The translations under genes and the position numbers were made by a program. Shown here piece after piece: positions 35,506-48,100 of a DNA stretch of 64,000 nucleotides. Where the stretch lies: assembly GCF_007565055.1 (NCBI RefSeq), contig NC_044554.1, positions 143,839,463 through 143,903,462 on the forward strand. The letters run 5' to 3'. The notes beneath the pieces are model-generated. The model saw nothing but the letters and a program-made list of their open reading frames with translations. It was not told the DNA's origin and did no database searches. The DNA is from Rhinopithecus roxellana. Its lineage: Eukaryota; Chordata; Mammalia; Primates; Cercopithecidae. Every line of letters begins with the position of its first letter. The first letter of the stretch is position 1.

Positions 35506-36241
35506 TTCTATATTAAAGAGACAAATCAATCACATTACTGAATTAGAATCTGGTTCTAACTGGGAAAATTTGAACATACTAAGTATTAGATTATAATCGG
35601 GAATTGTTGGTAATTTTACTAGGTGTAACAATAATGTTGTGGTTATACGTATTTTTTAAATTCTTATGCCTGAGAGATTCAGGAGAGCATTTTAAAAAGT
35701 GGCATAATATCAGCAATTTACCTTAAAATAGTTGAGCTATAATAACAACAAAAGTAACAGAGAAAGTTAGGGCGTGTCCATAGACGCAAGGTAATAGAAG
35801 ATAAATACGAAGAAAGTAGAGAGAAAGCAAATATGACAGTTTTAACAAATCTAGGTAATGGTATAATGGGTGCTAGTGACAGTATTTTTTTTTTTTTTCA
35901 GGGTTTCTGTGTGTTTGAAAGTGTGCTATATAAAAAATTAATTTAAATTAGGAATACTTTTCCCCTACAAAACACATCACAAAAAGACTAACAATATGTA
36001 GAAAACTGCTTGGAAATTCTGGCTTAAAAAAAGGTAAATTGTTGTATTACCTAGGTCTGGGAAAGCTCATTTTTAGAAAGGCAAAATCTATAGAAAAAGA
36101 TTAACATATTTGAAAACATAAAATTTTGTCTTAATAACAAAACAAAATCACAAAGCATACATATACTTGTAAAAATACATGCACCATATGCAACAAAATA
36201 TTATAATCCATGAGTAAACAGATGTTTATAAATCATTAAGA
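35506..36241 (-). other. Intron 1 sequence, unassigned
   Basis: AT-rich with a T run at 35886-35899. Nothing recognised. Confidence 0.55.
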
Positions 36242-36258
36242 AATAGACTGCTACTCCA

Positions 36259-36555
36259 CAGCCAGCACAGTGGCTCACACCTGTAAATCCATCACTTTGG
36301 GAGGCTGAGGTGGATGGATTGCTCTGAGCTCAGGAGTTCGAGATCAGCCTGAGCAACATGGTGAAATCCCATTTCTACAAAAATATAAAAATCAGCTGGG
36401 CATGGTGGCACGTGCCTGTAGTCCCAGCTACTTGGGGGGCTGAGGCAGGAGGATCGTTTGAGCCTAGGAGGTCAAGGCTGCAGTGAGCCATGTTCGTGCT
36501 ACTGTACTCTAGACTGGACGACAAAGTGAAACCCCGTCTCACAAAAAGAAAAAGG
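36259..36555 (+). mobile_element. Alu (AluJ-like)
   Basis: Diverged dimeric Alu. Flanked by AATAGACTGCTACTCCA (36242-36258) and AATAGACTACTACTCCA (36556-36572), a 17-bp duplication with one change. Confidence 0.93.
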
Positions 36556-36814
36556 AATAGACTACTACTCCAAAGAAAAACAGGATTATGAACAGCAATT
36601 CAAAACAGGAAATATAAAAGGCTAATAAGCATATGAAAAGATTATCTACCCTACCGGCAATCAAAGAAATCCAAAATTTTAAAGCAAGAATGTAACTTTT
36701 CATCTATGTAATAAGCAAAGATAAAAAGTTATATCAAATTTGTTTGTTTTAATAAGCTAAACATAAGATTTAAAAATATAAACTATGCTCTTGGCATTTA
36801 TTTTGACATATCTA

Positions 36815-36862
36815 TATACATATATATACACACACACATATATATGTGTGTATATGTATATT
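36815..36862 (+). repeat. TA/CA microsatellite with 20-bp palindrome
   Basis: Alternating purine-pyrimidine tract. ACACACATATATATGTGTGT at 36832-36851 is a perfect palindrome and could form a hairpin or cruciform. Confidence 0.92.
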
Positions 36863-37145
36863 AGAAACAGTGTCTCACTCTGTTGCCCAGGCTAGAGTGC
36901 AGTGATGTGATCATAGCTCACTGCAGCATCTAACTCCTGGACTCCAGCAATCCTCCCACCTCAACCTCCTGAGTAGCTGGGACTATAGGCACACACCACC
37001 ATGCCTGGCTAGTTTTTTAATTTTTTGCAGATACAAGGTCTCCCTACACTGCCCAGGCTGGTCTAGAACTCATGGGCTCAAGCTATCCTCTCACCTCAGC
37101 CTCCTGAAGTACTGGGATTACAGGCATGAACCACAGCACCCAGCC
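36863..37145 (-). mobile_element. Alu (AluJ-like), antisense
   Basis: Antisense dimeric Alu from AGAAACAGTGTCTCACTCTG to CCACAGCACCCAGCC. Its T-rich start merges with the microsatellite, which probably grew from the Alu tail. Confidence 0.92.
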
Positions 37146-37794
37146 AGAAATTAAAATATTCTTGACTGTCCAGGTTTCTCAATAATTTTCCTATTCCATA
37201 AATACTCTGTTCTCTTTAGACTGCCTGTCCTTATGACACTAAACTAAAATAAAATGTATTATTTTGACATAATAAAACACTACACTTGGCATTTCTAACC
37301 CAACCTTCTGTCTACCTCCTAAGCACTCTGTTTGGGCCACATTATAGTACTTAAAATCCTCAAGCATCAAGACCATTTCTGTCATTACCTCATACTAAAA
37401 ATAAGCTCAGTTACACGGGATATTCACCTTCAATTCCTTTAACTGAATTAGAACAAATTTAGTTTATATATCAGAAGATTTCAACTCACAAAGTGTTCCT
37501 CCACTAAATAAAGTACACAAAACTTTTATCACAGCAGTTCCCTGGTACAAAGGCAAGATAAAACAGGCCATATTCACAAATGTCCCCCAATCCTTCTATC
37601 GTTCATACAGGACAATAACAATACAAGAATGAAAGTCCTAGTATTTACAAGTCTTGAGTTCTGCTTTTCTCCATAATACAGACTCCAAGGGGAAATCAAA
37701 GCAACACAAGCCTATCACAGCAGAGAAAGCTAGATCCTCAGTGCATGGTATACTTCATTTCTTTCTTACAAAAAGGAGCACCCTCTAAAACAAC

Positions 37795-38140
37795 AATAGG
37801 AGCTATCATTTATTAAGTGCTTACTTGGCCAGGCACAGTAGCACATGGATGTAGCCCCAGCTACCCAGCTACTTAGACTGAAGCAGGAGGGTCACCTGAG
37901 CCCAGGAGCTTGATGCCAGCCTGGGCAACACAGCAAGACCCCATCTCTAAAAAAAAATAATATATTAAGAGCTTACTGCTGGCGAGGATTTGCTAGCCAC
38001 TTTAACTATATCTAGTTCTCACAATTCTATGACATAAGTTATATTAACTATTCTACAGATTTAAGAACTAACAGCTAAGTGACAAAACTGGAGCATGAAC
38101 TGAGCTTTGGCTTAAAACCCAAGTGTGTTCTTGAATCATT
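37795..38140 (-). repeat. MIR fragment split by Alu monomer
   Basis: ATCATTTATTAAGTGCTTAC precedes and ACAATTCTATGACATAAGTT, AACTGGAGCATGAACTGAG follow; these match the complement of MIR, diverged. Confidence 0.6.
37826..37963 (+). mobile_element. Alu monomer (FLAM-like)
   Basis: A single shortened Alu arm (GGCCAGGCACAGTAGCACAT ... CCATCTCTAAA). Flanked by ATTAAGTGCTTACT (37812-37825) and ATTAAGAGCTTACT (37964-37977). Confidence 0.85.
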
Positions 38141-39695
38141 CCACTGACTCTCAAGGTTTTTTAAAAGGGAGGATGGGCAAAATTCTGCACATAATATCTA
38201 AATAATCAAACAAAACTGACTTATTTAGATTCAAAAAATTCAATTTTTCTGAAATTCTGACAGAACTAATCTGTCACTAACATCTTAAAGTCTTTGATGC
38301 TTTTCAGGAATCCGATATAGATTTTGTAGGTGTTAAGATAACTTTCAGGGTATGTTCTAGAGTTAGTAACAACTCAAGATCAGAACAATGACTCTGATCC
38401 TGAAAATACTAAAAGATTCTTTTAACTGACAATAAAAAGTAAGATTTATAGTGTTCATTTAACTCAGAGATGATGTCTTTTCAATCAAGATAAATTCAGG
38501 TAAGAGGTATACAAGGAAACTGTACTGGGCTCTACTGTTCATGAAAAAAGTATATAAACCATTCTATTTGTTCCCCTTTTAAATTAACAATAAAAAGTAT
38601 TTTTTAAACCCATAAATAAAGTGTAACACAAATAGAAGTTTCATTTTCTATTTTGGCTTTTTTAATCTATTTGAGAAGGAGTAGAAAGATTAAAGGTCAG
38701 GGAATAAACCCTGAGAGAGCATGCTGAAAGGCCTGTAGACACAGAGAAGAATAATGAAGACAGAAAGGAGAAAAAACAAATCAACAAATACACAAAAGAT
38801 CAGTGACAAGAAAGAAAAGATGGAAAGCATAGAGTATAACTATATAAAGGAACAGAAACAGATATAGATTCACCCACAAAGGACCTTAATGGCATAATCT
38901 CCAACTAAGTAAAATGTTACTGTAACAGGCGGAACACCCCACTCCTTAAGTATAATAGTTTAATCCATTATTATATGAACAAGATAAGCAGCTGCTGCAT
39001 AAAGGGTCTGAAATTATGTATACGCTTAATATCTACAATTTAAATTTACATCAGTACAAATTTTATCTGTAATACCTTAGCCCTAAGTCTCTTTATCTAC
39101 TGCACAGTACTATTAACACCACTCATGTCAACTACATATTTTTTAAAAAAAGATTTTTAACATTCCTCACCTTTCTGCTCTAAGACAATTCAATAGAAGA
39201 GATTATATAAATTGAGAGCCACTTTACATAAAACTTCATCAAACTGACAAGAACCATAGTACTTCTCATGTCAGAAAACTACAATAATAGCATTTCAAAA
39301 GCATAATATGCAAGTGTACTACAATCTTTCCTTTTCATTTCATCTATAGTGAAAGTTTTAGTTTCCAGAAGAAACATATTGGTTGGCCAAAAATTCTGGT
39401 TATGATCAATTCGCATTACACAGGTGTCATCCCTTTTGATTTCCTTCTGAAATTCAGTCTAAATCTCGCTCTTAGTATTCACTTTGGAAATGCAATATGT
39501 AAATTGAAAAGTTAGTAAAACCTGAGATAGAAAGTAAGGAAAGAATTAGATCATCTGGGTCACAGAGGATTACTCTGACATTTTAAGACTACCTCAATCA
39601 AAGAACACTAAAACAGCTTCAAACATTAAATTCTAAGTTTTGAAAATAAACCACTTGCTATTTATATCAGAGGAAATAAGAATAATGCCTCAGAT
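38141..39695 (-). other. Intron 1, repeat-poor stretch
   Basis: About 1.5 kb in which I see no interspersed repeat, one of the longer such stretches in intron 1. No gene seen. Confidence 0.5.
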
Positions 39696-39699
39696 TTAT

Positions 39700-39900
39700 T
39701 GTTACTGTAGGAAACATTGCACAGTACATGTGTTACTTCACTTAATAGTTGCAACAAACCTATGAGGTCAGTACCAGTAATTTATAAGTCACACATACGA
39801 GAAGAAAGCTGAGGCTCAGAAACGCTAGTAAACTTTCCAAGGTCAAAATGCTCGGAATCAAGAAAACTTAGATTCAAATCCAAATAATCTGACAATAGCC
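39700..39900 (-). repeat. MIR fragment
   Basis: AAGCTGAGGCTCAGAAACG and TTTCCAAGGTCAAAATGCTC follow the complement of the MIR core (GAGGCTCAGAGAGG, GCCCAAGGTCACACAGCT). Confidence 0.7.
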
Positions 39901-40248
39901 ATCACTCTTAAGCAAAAGGATACATTTTTATTCAGAAATTAGGAATACTTGGTTTGGGATTAGAGGAGATACAGACACATATATAAAAAGATGATTAACA
40001 CTGAATCCTAGTATAAAGATAATCTAACTTTCATCGTCACACAAATTTTGTGTTAGTGCCTATTATATGACTGAATATTCTGAGCTACTGACATTAATTT
40101 CAGGAGTTTTAGATTCATAAAATACATTTTTAATAAACCATAAAACACTCTCAAGTCTATTTGGGTTTTCTAAAACCTTTATGTAACCAATACTCACTAT
40201 TTGTAAAGTATATTATTTCAGTTTCTTTTCCTGTATCTTTGTGGTGTT

Positions 40249-40588
40249 CTCTTCAACCCCTGGGCCACAGAGCACTACAGGTCCATGGCCCATTAGAAAT
40301 CAGGCCGCACAGAAGGTGGTGAGTGGCGGGGGTTAGTGGTGGGGAGTGGGCTTTTCTGCCTTAGCTCAGCCTCCTGTCAGATCAGCTGAGACATTAGATT
40401 CTCACAGGAGCACAACCCCAATTGTGAATTGCACATGCAAGAATGTAGGTTGCACACTCCTTATGAGAATCTCATGCCTGATGATCTGAGGTGGAACAGT
40501 TTCATCCTGAAACCATTCCCCACAACAGCCATCCGTGGAAAAATTGTCTTCCACAAAACTGGTCCCTGGTGCCAAAAAGGTTGGAGAT
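40249..40588 (+). mobile_element. Nonautonomous DNA transposon, hAT-like
   Basis: The left end (TCTTCAACCCCTGGGCCACA) and the complement of the right end (TCTCCAACCTTTTTGGCACC) form an imperfect inverted repeat. Interior landmarks are AATCAGGCCGCACAGAAGGT, CTCCTGTCAGATCAGCTGAG and GGAAAAATTGTCTTCCAC. I recognise this common mammalian repeat but cannot name it safely. The frame 40429-40752 runs through it and is not a gene. Confidence 0.7.
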
Positions 40589-40589
40589 T

Positions 40590-42070
40590 ATCGTTGCAGC
40601 CCATTCATTTTACTCTCCTGACTCCCACCAGGATTAAGACTATTGCAATACTTTTAAGTGTTGCGCAGTTAGGTACTGTACAAGAAAAAGATCAGATGTT
40701 AGTAATTAACACCAGATGTAAAATAGCTGATTATACTGAGAGTTGCATGTGATTAAACACCAATTGTGTTTCTAAGCTGAGAAAAATTCTGAGAAAAGAA
40801 GCTATCTCAAACTCGGGAAGAGAATAAATTGCAAAATACAGTATTACACCTTGGAGAAACACTGGATAACACAATACTGTATCTTAAAGTCAGACCATTA
40901 TTTCCTAATATTTTCATAATAACAGAAATAAGGTGAAATTTTATTTCACATTTAACTCTTCTACTAAAATTGTACAACTTCAGTTTTACAATTTCCAAAC
41001 TTCACATGACAATGAATCCAAAGGCCATTATCCATAACTCTAGCCCAAAAATAAAAGAACTCACAAAACAAAGAATCACAACTCTTTCCTATGCTAAGCC
41101 AGTCAGGCTAAAAATAGCCCCCAAGTTTCAGGTACAAAACCAATTCAGGTTTAAATGGAATAAGAACCATGGATTCTCCAACAATGCACGGCTAAGGTCA
41201 AGAGCAAAGCTGGATTCACCTTAGGGTCTTCACAGATGCATCAGAATAAAAAGACCCTTACGAAATCAGAGAAAACAGTGCAGTAAGTCAACAATGGTGA
41301 AGTATTCCTGTTGATATACATGATCCTCTCATAAGTATATTCATAGATCATTATGCTACTTTAACAGTGGAACAGAGCACAATCATCTTAATGAACTTTT
41401 CTGGTATACACTGTTTCTGAATATACAATGGAATTATAGATGGGCAAACGACATAACAGTACTCTGTCTCCAACATTGAACAGAGAGGCATTTTAGTCAA
41501 GAGTCTGTGGTAGCAGCTGCCCTCCTTAAAAATGGACCCCGAAAATTTCCAACTTTGAAACCATAGCCAAATTTTTACTGATACTTACAAAACTTTCAAG
41601 ATAGCATTAAAGGTCATACAAACTGAAACACTCTAACAAAGTGCCATGGAAATCGGCATTATTTTACTATTATAAACAAAGCTTTCTTTAAATGCATCTA
41701 GTGTAGGAATTAAATTTTAAGTAATATTAATGAAATCACAATATCAAGTAGTAAGAGATACAAAATAAAATCCAACTCCTTGCATTTATAACTGGTTATA
41801 TCAAAATAACAACCTAATCAGATCTTTCCCTCTAGGAAAAATTAAGACAGAATTACATTCCTAACTAAAAGCCTCATATTCAACTTCTTTTTCATCCCAT
41901 TGCTCTTAAACACAATATTCAACCACAATGTACTTACTATAAAAAATGTCTAATTAACATAGATAGTAACCAATCCTTTAAGAGTAATTAATGTGATAGT
42001 TTAAATTTATCATTGACAATTTCATCTCAGTAATTTTTCACTTTAATCTTAATTTTTCTTGAGGAAATAC
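40590..42070 (-). other. Intron 1, repeat-poor stretch
   Basis: No interspersed repeat or gene recognised in about 1.5 kb. Composition is ordinary for the intron. Confidence 0.5.
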
Positions 42071-42077
42071 TCAACAT

Positions 42078-42200
42078 TTATTCATTCAACAGATATTTAG
42101 TGAGGTCTACTAAGTATCAAGCTGTATTCTAGGCTCTGGGAGTACAACTATGAGGCCCATCCTCAGGAGTTTACTCTATTAAAACATGTAACGAGCAAAT
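42078..42200 (+). repeat. L2/MIR-type fragment
   Basis: TTATTCATTCAACAGATATTT, ATTCTAGGCTCTGGGAGTAC and GAGTTTACTCTATTAAAAC follow an old LINE/SINE 3' end. Confidence 0.6.
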
Positions 42201-42809
42201 AAATATATACATAACACATGGAGGTGGGAACGGCAGGATCAAGTATTACTTTCACCAGGTTGACTATTCAGTTGCAGGAAATCCATTTCAGAGCTGCTGT
42301 CTCATCCAAACTAGTAGATTTACCAGGAGTTGTAAAGCTAACCCAAGTCATAGTTATCTTTTAATTATATTTTCCAATCTTTTCCCCTCTTAACTTTTCA
42401 CCCTTTAGTGGTATCATTTTATTCTGACACAAGACCTCAAGGCTCCCACTTTGATGGCCAAAGTGGTACAACACTAAATTTAGCGCTGATAGTGATTTCT
42501 GAGGACAGGTTTCCCAACTGACTCACCATTTCAACACCAGAACTTATTAGCATGTGCCTAGTACAAAGTAGGCATATTCTTGTTTGGTGAAGAAATTAAT
42601 CAATAAAAATCAATCTCCAGCACAAGTTATAACCAAAGGCTTATAAACATTACCCTTAATAACAGCTTTTCCTTTTAAGGATTTACCAAGTCTGATTAAA
42701 AATAAAAGATTTCTCTTCCCACAAATGTTTGGGAATATGTACAGACAAATGACTGGTAACCCTCAAATAAATCATCTTTTTCAAAACATTTAGAACTCTG
42801 CTTTAAGGA

Positions 42810-43108
42810 GGCAGGGCACAGTGGCTCATGTCTGTAATCCCAGCACTATGGAAGGCCAAGGGGGGTGGAACACAAGGTCAGGAGATGGAGACCATCCTGG
42901 CTAACCTGGAGAAATCCCGTCTCTACCAAAAATACAAAAAATTAGCCAGGCGTACTGGCACGTGCCTGTAGTCCCAGCTGGTCAGGAGGCTGAGGCAAGA
43001 AAATTGCTTGAACCTGTGAGGCAGAGGTTGCAGTAAGCTGAGTTTGTGCCACTGCACTCCAGTCTGGGTGACAGAGCAAGACTCTGTCTCAAAAAAAAAA
43101 AAAAAAAG
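42810..43108 (+). mobile_element. Alu (AluS/Y-like)
   Basis: Full dimeric Alu. TGCTTTAAGG lies directly before and just after it as target duplication. Confidence 0.94.
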
Positions 43109-43404
43109 CACTTGCTTTAAGGCATTCATTGAAATCAGTTTACCAACCTTACTAATTTAATTTGTAAGATATGCTCTCAGTCCACTGTTTTCTTTCACTT
43201 CTTTTAGTCTATTCCCTGTCTCCCCTGTAACTGCACCACTAGCCAGGGGACTCCCCTGCTAATTTCCCGTCAGGACCCACCCACCTATCCACCAAGAAAA
43301 TAGTGAGTAATAAATAAAACTAAATGAAGCCTAGGATTTAAATTCTTTAGTACAAAGAATATACAGGGGAAGAAAAAAAAAAACAAACCCGATGTATTAA
43401 CTAC

Positions 43405-43610
43405 TAATATTTGTATAATAACTGACAATTTGCAAAGCTATACCCTCCATCATCTTATATGATCTTCATAACAGTGTGAGAACAGCGAGAAAGGTGCTAT
43501 TACCCCAGTTTTACACAGAAGAAAACGAAAGCTTAGAAAGTTCAAACTACTTCCCTAACATCCCATCAAAAATAAGTGGTAAAGTTGAGACTCATCCCTT
43601 ACAGTGCTTA
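43405..43610 (-). repeat. MIR fragment
   Basis: ATCATCTTATATGATCTTCA, ACCCCAGTTTTACACAGAAG and AAACGAAAGCTTAGAAAG follow the MIR complement. Confidence 0.6.
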
Positions 43611-43939
43611 ACATATAGGTTTGTGTGTTGCCACACGTATAATTTGTTGAGAGACATAGTATTTATCACTGTAACTCCAGCCTATTTATTCATTTAATTC
43701 CAAATACTTTCAAAATGTTAAACAGTTTAAGAGCTATCTGCTTGCTTCAACGTTTCCTCTCCTTACACATATTTAAGGCACTGTATCATCAAAATTAAAC
43801 CTAACTCTGAAATAGAAAGTCAATTCCAGATTCAATTGAGGAGGCACTTCATGGTCTATTAAACCACAAAACTTCAAAGCACAGTTTAAAAAGCCATAAT
43901 CTGAGAACCTCACTCAGGGAAAGCTGTAAAGTCATCATG

Positions 43940-44205
43940 GTGGAATATTTTAGATGTCAACTTGACTATATTAAGGAATACCTACAAACCTGGTAAAGCG
44001 TTCCTTTGGGCGTGTCTGTGAGGATGTTTCCAGAGGAGACTGAGATTAGCATGTGAGTCTGAGTGGACTACCTGGAGGTCTGCCTTCCACGTGGGCAGGC
44101 ACCACCCAATCTTCTGGGGGCCCAGAGATAACAAAAACGGAAAGATGTATATCTACCGGAACTGGAATACACTTTCCCACTTCAGAACTGGAGAGAAACT
44201 GTAAA
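43940..44205 (+). repeat. Medium-reiteration repeat, family unnamed
   Basis: ATGTCAACTTGACTATATTA, CGTGTCTGTGAGGATGTTTC, TTAGCATGTGAGTCTGAGTG and CACCACCCAATCTTCTGGGG recall a widespread mammalian DNA-transposon-type repeat. I cannot assign its name. Confidence 0.55.
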
Positions 44206-44215
44206 CCATACATGT

Positions 44216-45212
44216 GATAAGGGGTTAACAGACTAAATATAAAAGGAACTGAATTCAATTTCAAGAAAATAACCCATTTTTAAAATGGGCAAAGGGCTTC
44301 AACAGACATGTCTCAAAAGAAGACATACACCTGGCCAACAAATACATGAAAAACTGCTCAGCATCACTAACCATTAGGAAAATGCAAATTAAAACCACAA
44401 TGAGATTATCACCTCACACCTGTTAGAATGGCTATAATCAAAAAGATGAGAGGTAAGTGATACCATGGATGTGAAGAAAAGGGGATTCTTGTACACTGTA
44501 GGTAGAAATGTAAATTAGTACAAGCATTATGAACAATAGTATGTAGGTTCCTCAAAAACCTAAAAATAGAACTACCATACAATCTCACTCCTGGGTATAT
44601 TTCCAAAAAATGGAACTCAGTATGTTGAAAGGATATCTGCACTCCCAGGTCCACTGAAGCATTAGTCACAAAATCCAAGATATAGAATCAACCTAAGCAT
44701 CCATCAACGGATAAACAGATGAAGAGAAGGTGGTAGATACAATGGAATACTAATTGAGCTTAAAAGAGCAGGAAATTCTGTCATTTGCTACAACATGAAT
44801 GAACATGGAGGACATCATGCTAAGTGAAAAAAGCCAAGCATGGGAAGACAAACACCACATGATCTCACTTGTGCGTGGAATCTTAAAAAGTCAAACTCAC
44901 AGAAGTAGACAGCAGAATGACAGATACCAGAGCCTGGAGAAGAGGGAGCAATGGGGATATACTGTTCAAAGAGTACCAAGTTTCAGATAGATAGAAGGAA
45001 GAAATTTTTAGATTAAACAACTGTCCATAATCACATATTATATATTTTAAATAACTAAATTTCAATTGTTTCGCCACAGAAAATAATCAAGGTGATATGT
45101 TATTCAGCTGTACTTAATAATTCCACACTGTGCACACATTTCAAAATATCACCCTGTACCCCATAAATGTATAAAAATATGACTGTCAATTAAAATAATA
45201 TTAAAAAAGAAA
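44216..45212 (+). mobile_element. 5'-truncated old L1
   Basis: ORF2 C-terminal and 3' UTR blocks in order: AAAATGGGCAAAGGGCTTC, GCAAATTAAAACCACAATG, CATGAATGAACATGGAGGAC, CATGATCTCACTTGTGCGTG, CACCCTGTACCCCATAAATG. Ends in A-rich sequence at about 45.2 kb. Frame broken. Confidence 0.88.
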
Positions 45213-46898
45213 AAATTCTTTAAGAATGTTTATCAATATTCTTCTTGGTTTGTCAAAAGATGCCAAGTAAGGCTGTGTGTAGAGGGGCAAGCCAAATTCA
45301 TTTTAGATACTGATGTCTTGCCACTCCCATTATAAAATCCCTTTCCTACCTCTTAACACCCTCTGAATGCCAGTGGACCTATGGTCTTCTTGATTTGGTT
45401 AGTAGCTCTCACAATGTCATTAATAATTAAAGAAATAGCTCATATAGCTTAAGGATTAATCTACCCCAAGAGCATTTCCATTACAAATATATTAATCAAC
45501 AAAACCAAGTCACAATATTTTACTAAGCACTTATGGGCAAGACAGCTGTGTGTGAGTGTGGATGTATGTGCATGTGTGTGTTCAAAAGGACCCCTGGATG
45601 TTCAGGGAGCCTTTCTTGATACATAACTCATCACTCAGGATTTCCCTAAGCGAAATACAAGAAAGTATATTCATCTCCATGGTTAAATGACTTTGCAATA
45701 TGCTGTAAATTCTATCATCTTCTTTGAAAATAAATCACATATCAAAAGTTATGGGAAGTCCTCCAGAGAAGAAACCTATTAACTTTCTTTAGGCAAATAT
45801 CCTCCAAATTTATTTCAACTACAAAACCTTTTACTTCTTTAACAACTACTAACCTAGAACCTATCAAAGTGTTGCAGTTTATGCCTTTTCCCATTTATAT
45901 CAGATCTGTTAACTCTTGAGAATCAGTGTTAATATTGAAAATTCAACGAATCTGGATGGAAGTAACAACACAAATAGAAACTATTATTATTTGTCACTTA
46001 ATGATCCACATTTACAAACAACTCAACTAACAACTGTAAATAACTACATTTTTTATTATTTTTTAAAACACAGGACAAGTGACAACAGGTTGATAACTGG
46101 TTTTTATGCAAAAACAACCTCCAAAGTATGCCACAACACTGGAAAGTATTCAGCACATTTTCCCACATTTCTTACCTTTAGTTTTCTGTAATAATAAATG
46201 CTCAGAATTATAATCCTAATTGCTCCTGAATTATCAAGAAAAGTTTCAAAGTGTGTTTAATGAAAATTCACTGCTAAATATTTCATTATCTTCTAATGTT
46301 GTGAAAACTCAAATTAATTAAAACAAATTATCAGGTAAATAAACATCCCATGCCCTAATTTTGATATACGAAGTTTATTGTTGGGAAAAAAAAAAAAATA
46401 AGAAAAGAAGGGATAGAGGGAGAGTGGACTGAGTATTAAATAAATTTCATGTACACTATAACAAATTTTTTGCCAAGTATAGCAGGAGTCACATTAGGAG
46501 TAGGAAGTCCTAACAGGAGCAAGGACAACAGAAGGAGAAAAAAATCTAACATTAAAAAATAATATTAAAATCTTGCTAGACATTACATACAGCTCATCCC
46601 TGTATGTAAAATGCAAAAAAAAATACACAAATATGACTAGCAAGTTTTCTACATAATTCCATTGTATTTAGGATAAAATAATACAAATTGAAGCCAAAAA
46701 GTTAACATTAAGAACTATATGGGGGCTATACTTTCAATTTACATTAATCTATCATATTTCATAGGTTCAAAGTTCAATGTACATATTAGTTTGCTCAACT
46801 GAGTGATTTTCCATTTTAGCTTAACTTAAAATAGTCCTTAGTTGATCACTCGTGTCGCTTCTCATTTCTGAAAAGGTTTCAATTAGAGATATATTTTT
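45213..46898 (-). other. Intron 1 sequence, unassigned
   Basis: AT-rich, with a degenerate TG repeat at 45547-45582. No other repeat or gene recognised. The frame 45916-46191 has no known domain. Confidence 0.5.
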
Positions 46899-47043
46899 GG
46901 CCTGGCGCGGTGGCTCACGCCTGTAACCCACTTGCTTGGAAGGCTGAGGCACAAGAATAGCTTGAACCTGGGAGATGCAGGTTGCAGTGAGCAAGATCGC
47001 GCCATGGCACTCCAGCCTGGGCGACAGAGCAAGAAAAAAAACA
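46899..47043 (+). mobile_element. Alu with internal deletion
   Basis: Starts as a normal Alu (GGCCTGGCGCGGTGGCTCAC), jumps after CTGTAACCCA to the second-arm CTTGGAAGGCTGAGGC, and ends CAGAGCAAG plus A tail. AGATATATTT flanks it on both sides, so it is one insertion with an internal loss of roughly 150 bp. Confidence 0.88.
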
Positions 47044-47229
47044 AAGATATATTTCGACAAAACGCAAAACTGAAAAGTTTCATAAGAACATTTATCATTA
47101 CTATTCTCATTATGTATCTGTACTTAGTATCCTCACTTTGGTTTTAAAAAAAACTAAAAATAGTATGCTGATTTTATCAGCTACAAAGAAAATTAATGAT
47201 GCATTCCACGCTGAGTCACAAAAAGCACA

Positions 47230-47420
47230 CAATGTGGAATAAGAGGACCTAAATGTGATTTCTGTCTCCTCCACTCTTTATACAACTTTAAGCAAGCTCC
47301 TTTAACTTTCTCAACCTGTTTTAACATTGGTTAATGGGGCTATCACCTACCTCAGTGTTGAGATGTAAAGAATCCAATCACATAGTACAATTCACCACTT
47401 TCTGAGCACAGTAAATGCTT
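47230..47420 (+). repeat. MIR fragment
   Basis: TTTAAGCAAGCTCCTTTAAC, TTAATGGGGCTATCACCTACCT and GAGCACAGTAAATGCTTG follow the MIR core and 3' end. Confidence 0.75.
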
Positions 47421-47804
47421 GCTGAGCATGACTAATATAAAGACAGGAAAATCTTTCATAGCACAGCTCATCACTACACATTTTGAGACCTAACATGAAT
47501 TAAATCACATCTCCTAAAATCTGCTGATCTAAATCAGCAATGTCTACCAGAAGCAATAAAAAGGAAGTCTCACACTAATTTTTTAGTAACCAATTTTGAG
47601 TGAAATTTTATATCTAAAATATCTCAAAATAGGACTAGTTTACGAGGCTTAGAAGCCTTGTTTAAAAAATGAAAAGGAAAAAAAGCTAAGGTAAAGCAGA
47701 AAGTTTTTTTTCAAGTAACCATTTTCAGTTTACTCACAATATTCAGACAAGGAAGTACAATAGCATGTTTTCAAATCTGTCCAGAGAGCTGAAAACTACT
47801 TGAG

Positions 47805-48100
47805 AGGCAACAGAGCAAAATGGTCAGAGCTCTCTACTGAGAGTTAGGAGATGAGATTCCAGTTTCAACTGTCACTAATATTTAATAATTGACCTTGGAC
47901 AAGAGTCTCTGAGCTTCAGTTTCCTAATCTATAAACGACTACTGAAAACTACAGAGAAGACTTTAGTACAATTTAATCTGGGCCTTACTTTGGCGAGGCA
48001 ATCCAGAAAAGTTAATAGAATGGGCTAGGTAGCAACTGCCAAGGTTGGAATCCTGGTTCTGCCACTTATAAGCTGAGCAGTTTTCCCACAAAAAGCACTG
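47805..48100 (+). repeat. Two adjacent MIR fragments
   Basis: First piece 47810-47940 (TTGACCTTGGACAAGAGTCT, CTTCAGTTTCCTAATCTATAA); second 47990-48090 (TTGGAATCCTGGTTCTGCCA, CTTATAAGCTGAGCAG). Both match the sense MIR core. Confidence 0.75.

Noticed and set aside
35245..35541. Lys/Glu-rich frame resembling a nuclear protein segment
   Set aside because: It is MER5A plus a polypurine tract; low-complexity translation only.
40429..40752. 107-codon open frame
   Set aside because: Runs through a nonautonomous DNA transposon and has no domain.
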